Of a stretch of DNA of 64,000 nt, positions 63,198 to 64,000 are shown piece by piece. Position 1 is the first letter of the stretch; each line of letters opens with the position of its first letter. The translations under genes were made by a program, and so were the position numbers. A model generated the notes under the pieces. That model made no database searches. It was given only the letters and a program-made list of their open reading frames with translations, and was not told the DNA's origin. Source of the stretch: Pseudomonas sp. MF4836 (GTDB lineage Bacteria; Pseudomonadota; Gammaproteobacteria; Pseudomonadales; Pseudomonadaceae); NCBI RefSeq assembly GCF_002018875.1, contig NZ_MVOL01000005.1:248001-312000 (forward strand), given 5' to 3'.

Positions 63198-64000
63198 AAA
63201 ACTCAGCCCCCACACAAAGGATCAATAGCCATAACCACACCCCGCGCTGCACCAGTTGCCAGCCGCGATCGATGGACGCGGCATCCGCCGGCACGCCCTC
63301 ACCCAACGGCGGGCGCTGGTGCAGCTCACCGTGATAGATCGCCGCGCCGCCCAGTTCCACCCCCAGGGCTCCGGCGCCCGCCGCCATGACCGGGCCGGCA
63401 TTCGGGCTGTCCCAGGTCGGGCCCTGGCGCCGCCAGCACTTGAGCGCCAGACGGGTCTTGCCTAGCAGCGCGTAGGTCAGAGCCACCAGCCGCGCCGGAA
63501 TGTAATTGAGCACATCGTCGATTTTTGCTGCCGCCCAACCGAAGCGTTCGAAGCGTTCATTACGATAGCCCCACATTGCGTCCAGGGTGTTGCTCAGGCG
63601 ATAGAGCACCACCCCCGGCGCGCCTGCCACGGCAAACCAGAACAACGCCGCGAACACCGCATCGCTGCCGTTCTCCAGCACCGATTCGGTGGCGGCGCGA
63701 GCGACGGCGGTGGCGTCCAGCTCGCTGGTCTCACGACTGACCAGGTAACCGACCCGCTGCCGCGCCTGCTCCAGGTTATCGCTGCGCAGCGCCTGAGCCA
63801 CCGGCTCGACATGCTCACCCAGGCTGCGCAGGCCCAGAGCGCAATACAACGCCAGAATCTCCACCAGCCAGCCGATATAAGGCAGCCATGAGAGCGCCGT
63901 GGCCAACAGGGTCAGCGGCAGCACCGCCAGTACCCAGGCCGTCACCCCATGGCTGCGCCAGCCGCGTCCGGCAGAATTGAAACGTTGCTCGATGCGATCG
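63190..64000 (-). CDS. cbiB: Adenosylcobinamide-phosphate synthase (partial, 5' end outside window)
   Basis: The frame is open to the window edge; the gene needs about 300 codons and 269 are visible. Family marks: [69 protein letters not shown] and [38 protein letters not shown]. It is an integral membrane enzyme that attaches the aminopropanol arm to cobyric acid (cobD in the P. denitrificans scheme). The GTG at 63945 is an internal codon, not the start. Confidence 0.92.
   Translation of the reverse strand, partial: DRIEQRFNSAGRGWRSHGVTAWVLAVLPLTLLATALSWLPYIGWLVEILALYCALGLRSLGEHVEPVAQALRSDNLEQARQRVGYLVSRETSELDATAVARAATESVLENGSDAVFAALFWFAVAGAPGVVLYRLSNTLDAMWGYRNERFERFGWAAAKIDDVLNYIPARLVALTYALLGKTRLALKCWRRQGPTWDSPNAGPVMAAGAGALGVELGGAAIYHGELHQRPPLGEGVPADAASIDRGWQLVQRGVWLWLLILCVGAEFYA

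Noticed and set aside
1..64000. CRISPR arrays, insertion sequences, prophage
   Set aside because: No regular repeat-spacer pattern, transposase or phage structural gene cluster was seen in the window.

Overview
This is a stretch of a Pseudomonas chromosome, most likely from the fluorescens/putida lineage. The evidence is high GC with strong third-position GC bias (which creates long spurious antisense reading frames), Pseudomonas-type REP pairs, algO/prc beside an EAL-CBS-GGDEF gene, an uxpA-xcp-uxpB-tat locus of the kind known from P. putida, rdgC, and an aerobic-type cobalamin operon. I see no prophage, integrase, insertion sequence or CRISPR array. Gene identities were assigned by reading motifs, without database searches.

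Layout. 0-4.5 kb: the end of a kinase-like gene, aminopeptidase apeB, a 58-residue membrane protein and a large MscS channel. 4.6-10.9 kb: a HutC-type GntR regulator divergent from an ABC importer operon with an alkaline-phosphatase-fold enzyme and followed by a HAD phosphatase, probably for uptake and dephosphorylation of an organophosphorus compound. 11-18.9 kb: quinone oxidoreductase, tail-specific protease, a c-di-GMP protein, a small regulator/Sel1 cluster, a YkvA protein and a lipoprotein FKBP isomerase. 19.1-22.1 kb: a RoxA-like di-haem cytochrome paired with a catalase-fold protein.

22.1-37.6 kb is the main accessory block: a type II secretion operon (gspC-J, L, M, N) led by a SoxB-like lipoprotein (uxpA), divergent from the Tat-lipobox phosphatase uxpB; then gspK on its own and a divergent tatABC. 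A tandem Pho box sits in the uxpA-uxpB intergenic region. The genes form one phosphate-starvation export route: folded PhoX crosses the inner membrane by Tat and the outer membrane by the T2SS.

37.7-51.9 kb: two tandem tRNA-Asp/tRNA-Val pairs, rdgC, a BASS transporter, a guanidine-II riboswitch with a guanidinium exporter, an LplT-PlsC-like fusion, a TDT carrier, a cupin, an MFS/TetR pair with shared operators, a 1156-residue symporter-histidine kinase, rmuC and a Sel1 protein. 51.9-53.9 kb: a 0.9 kb non-coding stretch with a DnaA-box element and a structured leader, then two small conserved-looking genes. 54-57.8 kb: fadL-type porin, periplasmic glutathione peroxidase, and an MFS/MarR operon with paired operators and a coupled 40-residue membrane protein. 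57.8-64 kb: late cobalamin genes (cbiB, cobD, cobQ, cobU, cobT, cobC, cobS), with cbiB cut by the window end.

The least explained signals are: a 131-nt intergenic element present twice (17873 and 52044) with inverted DnaA boxes; the SoxB-like UxpA that has lost its metal ligands; and two stable hairpins in the leader of a 74-residue protein at 52859.
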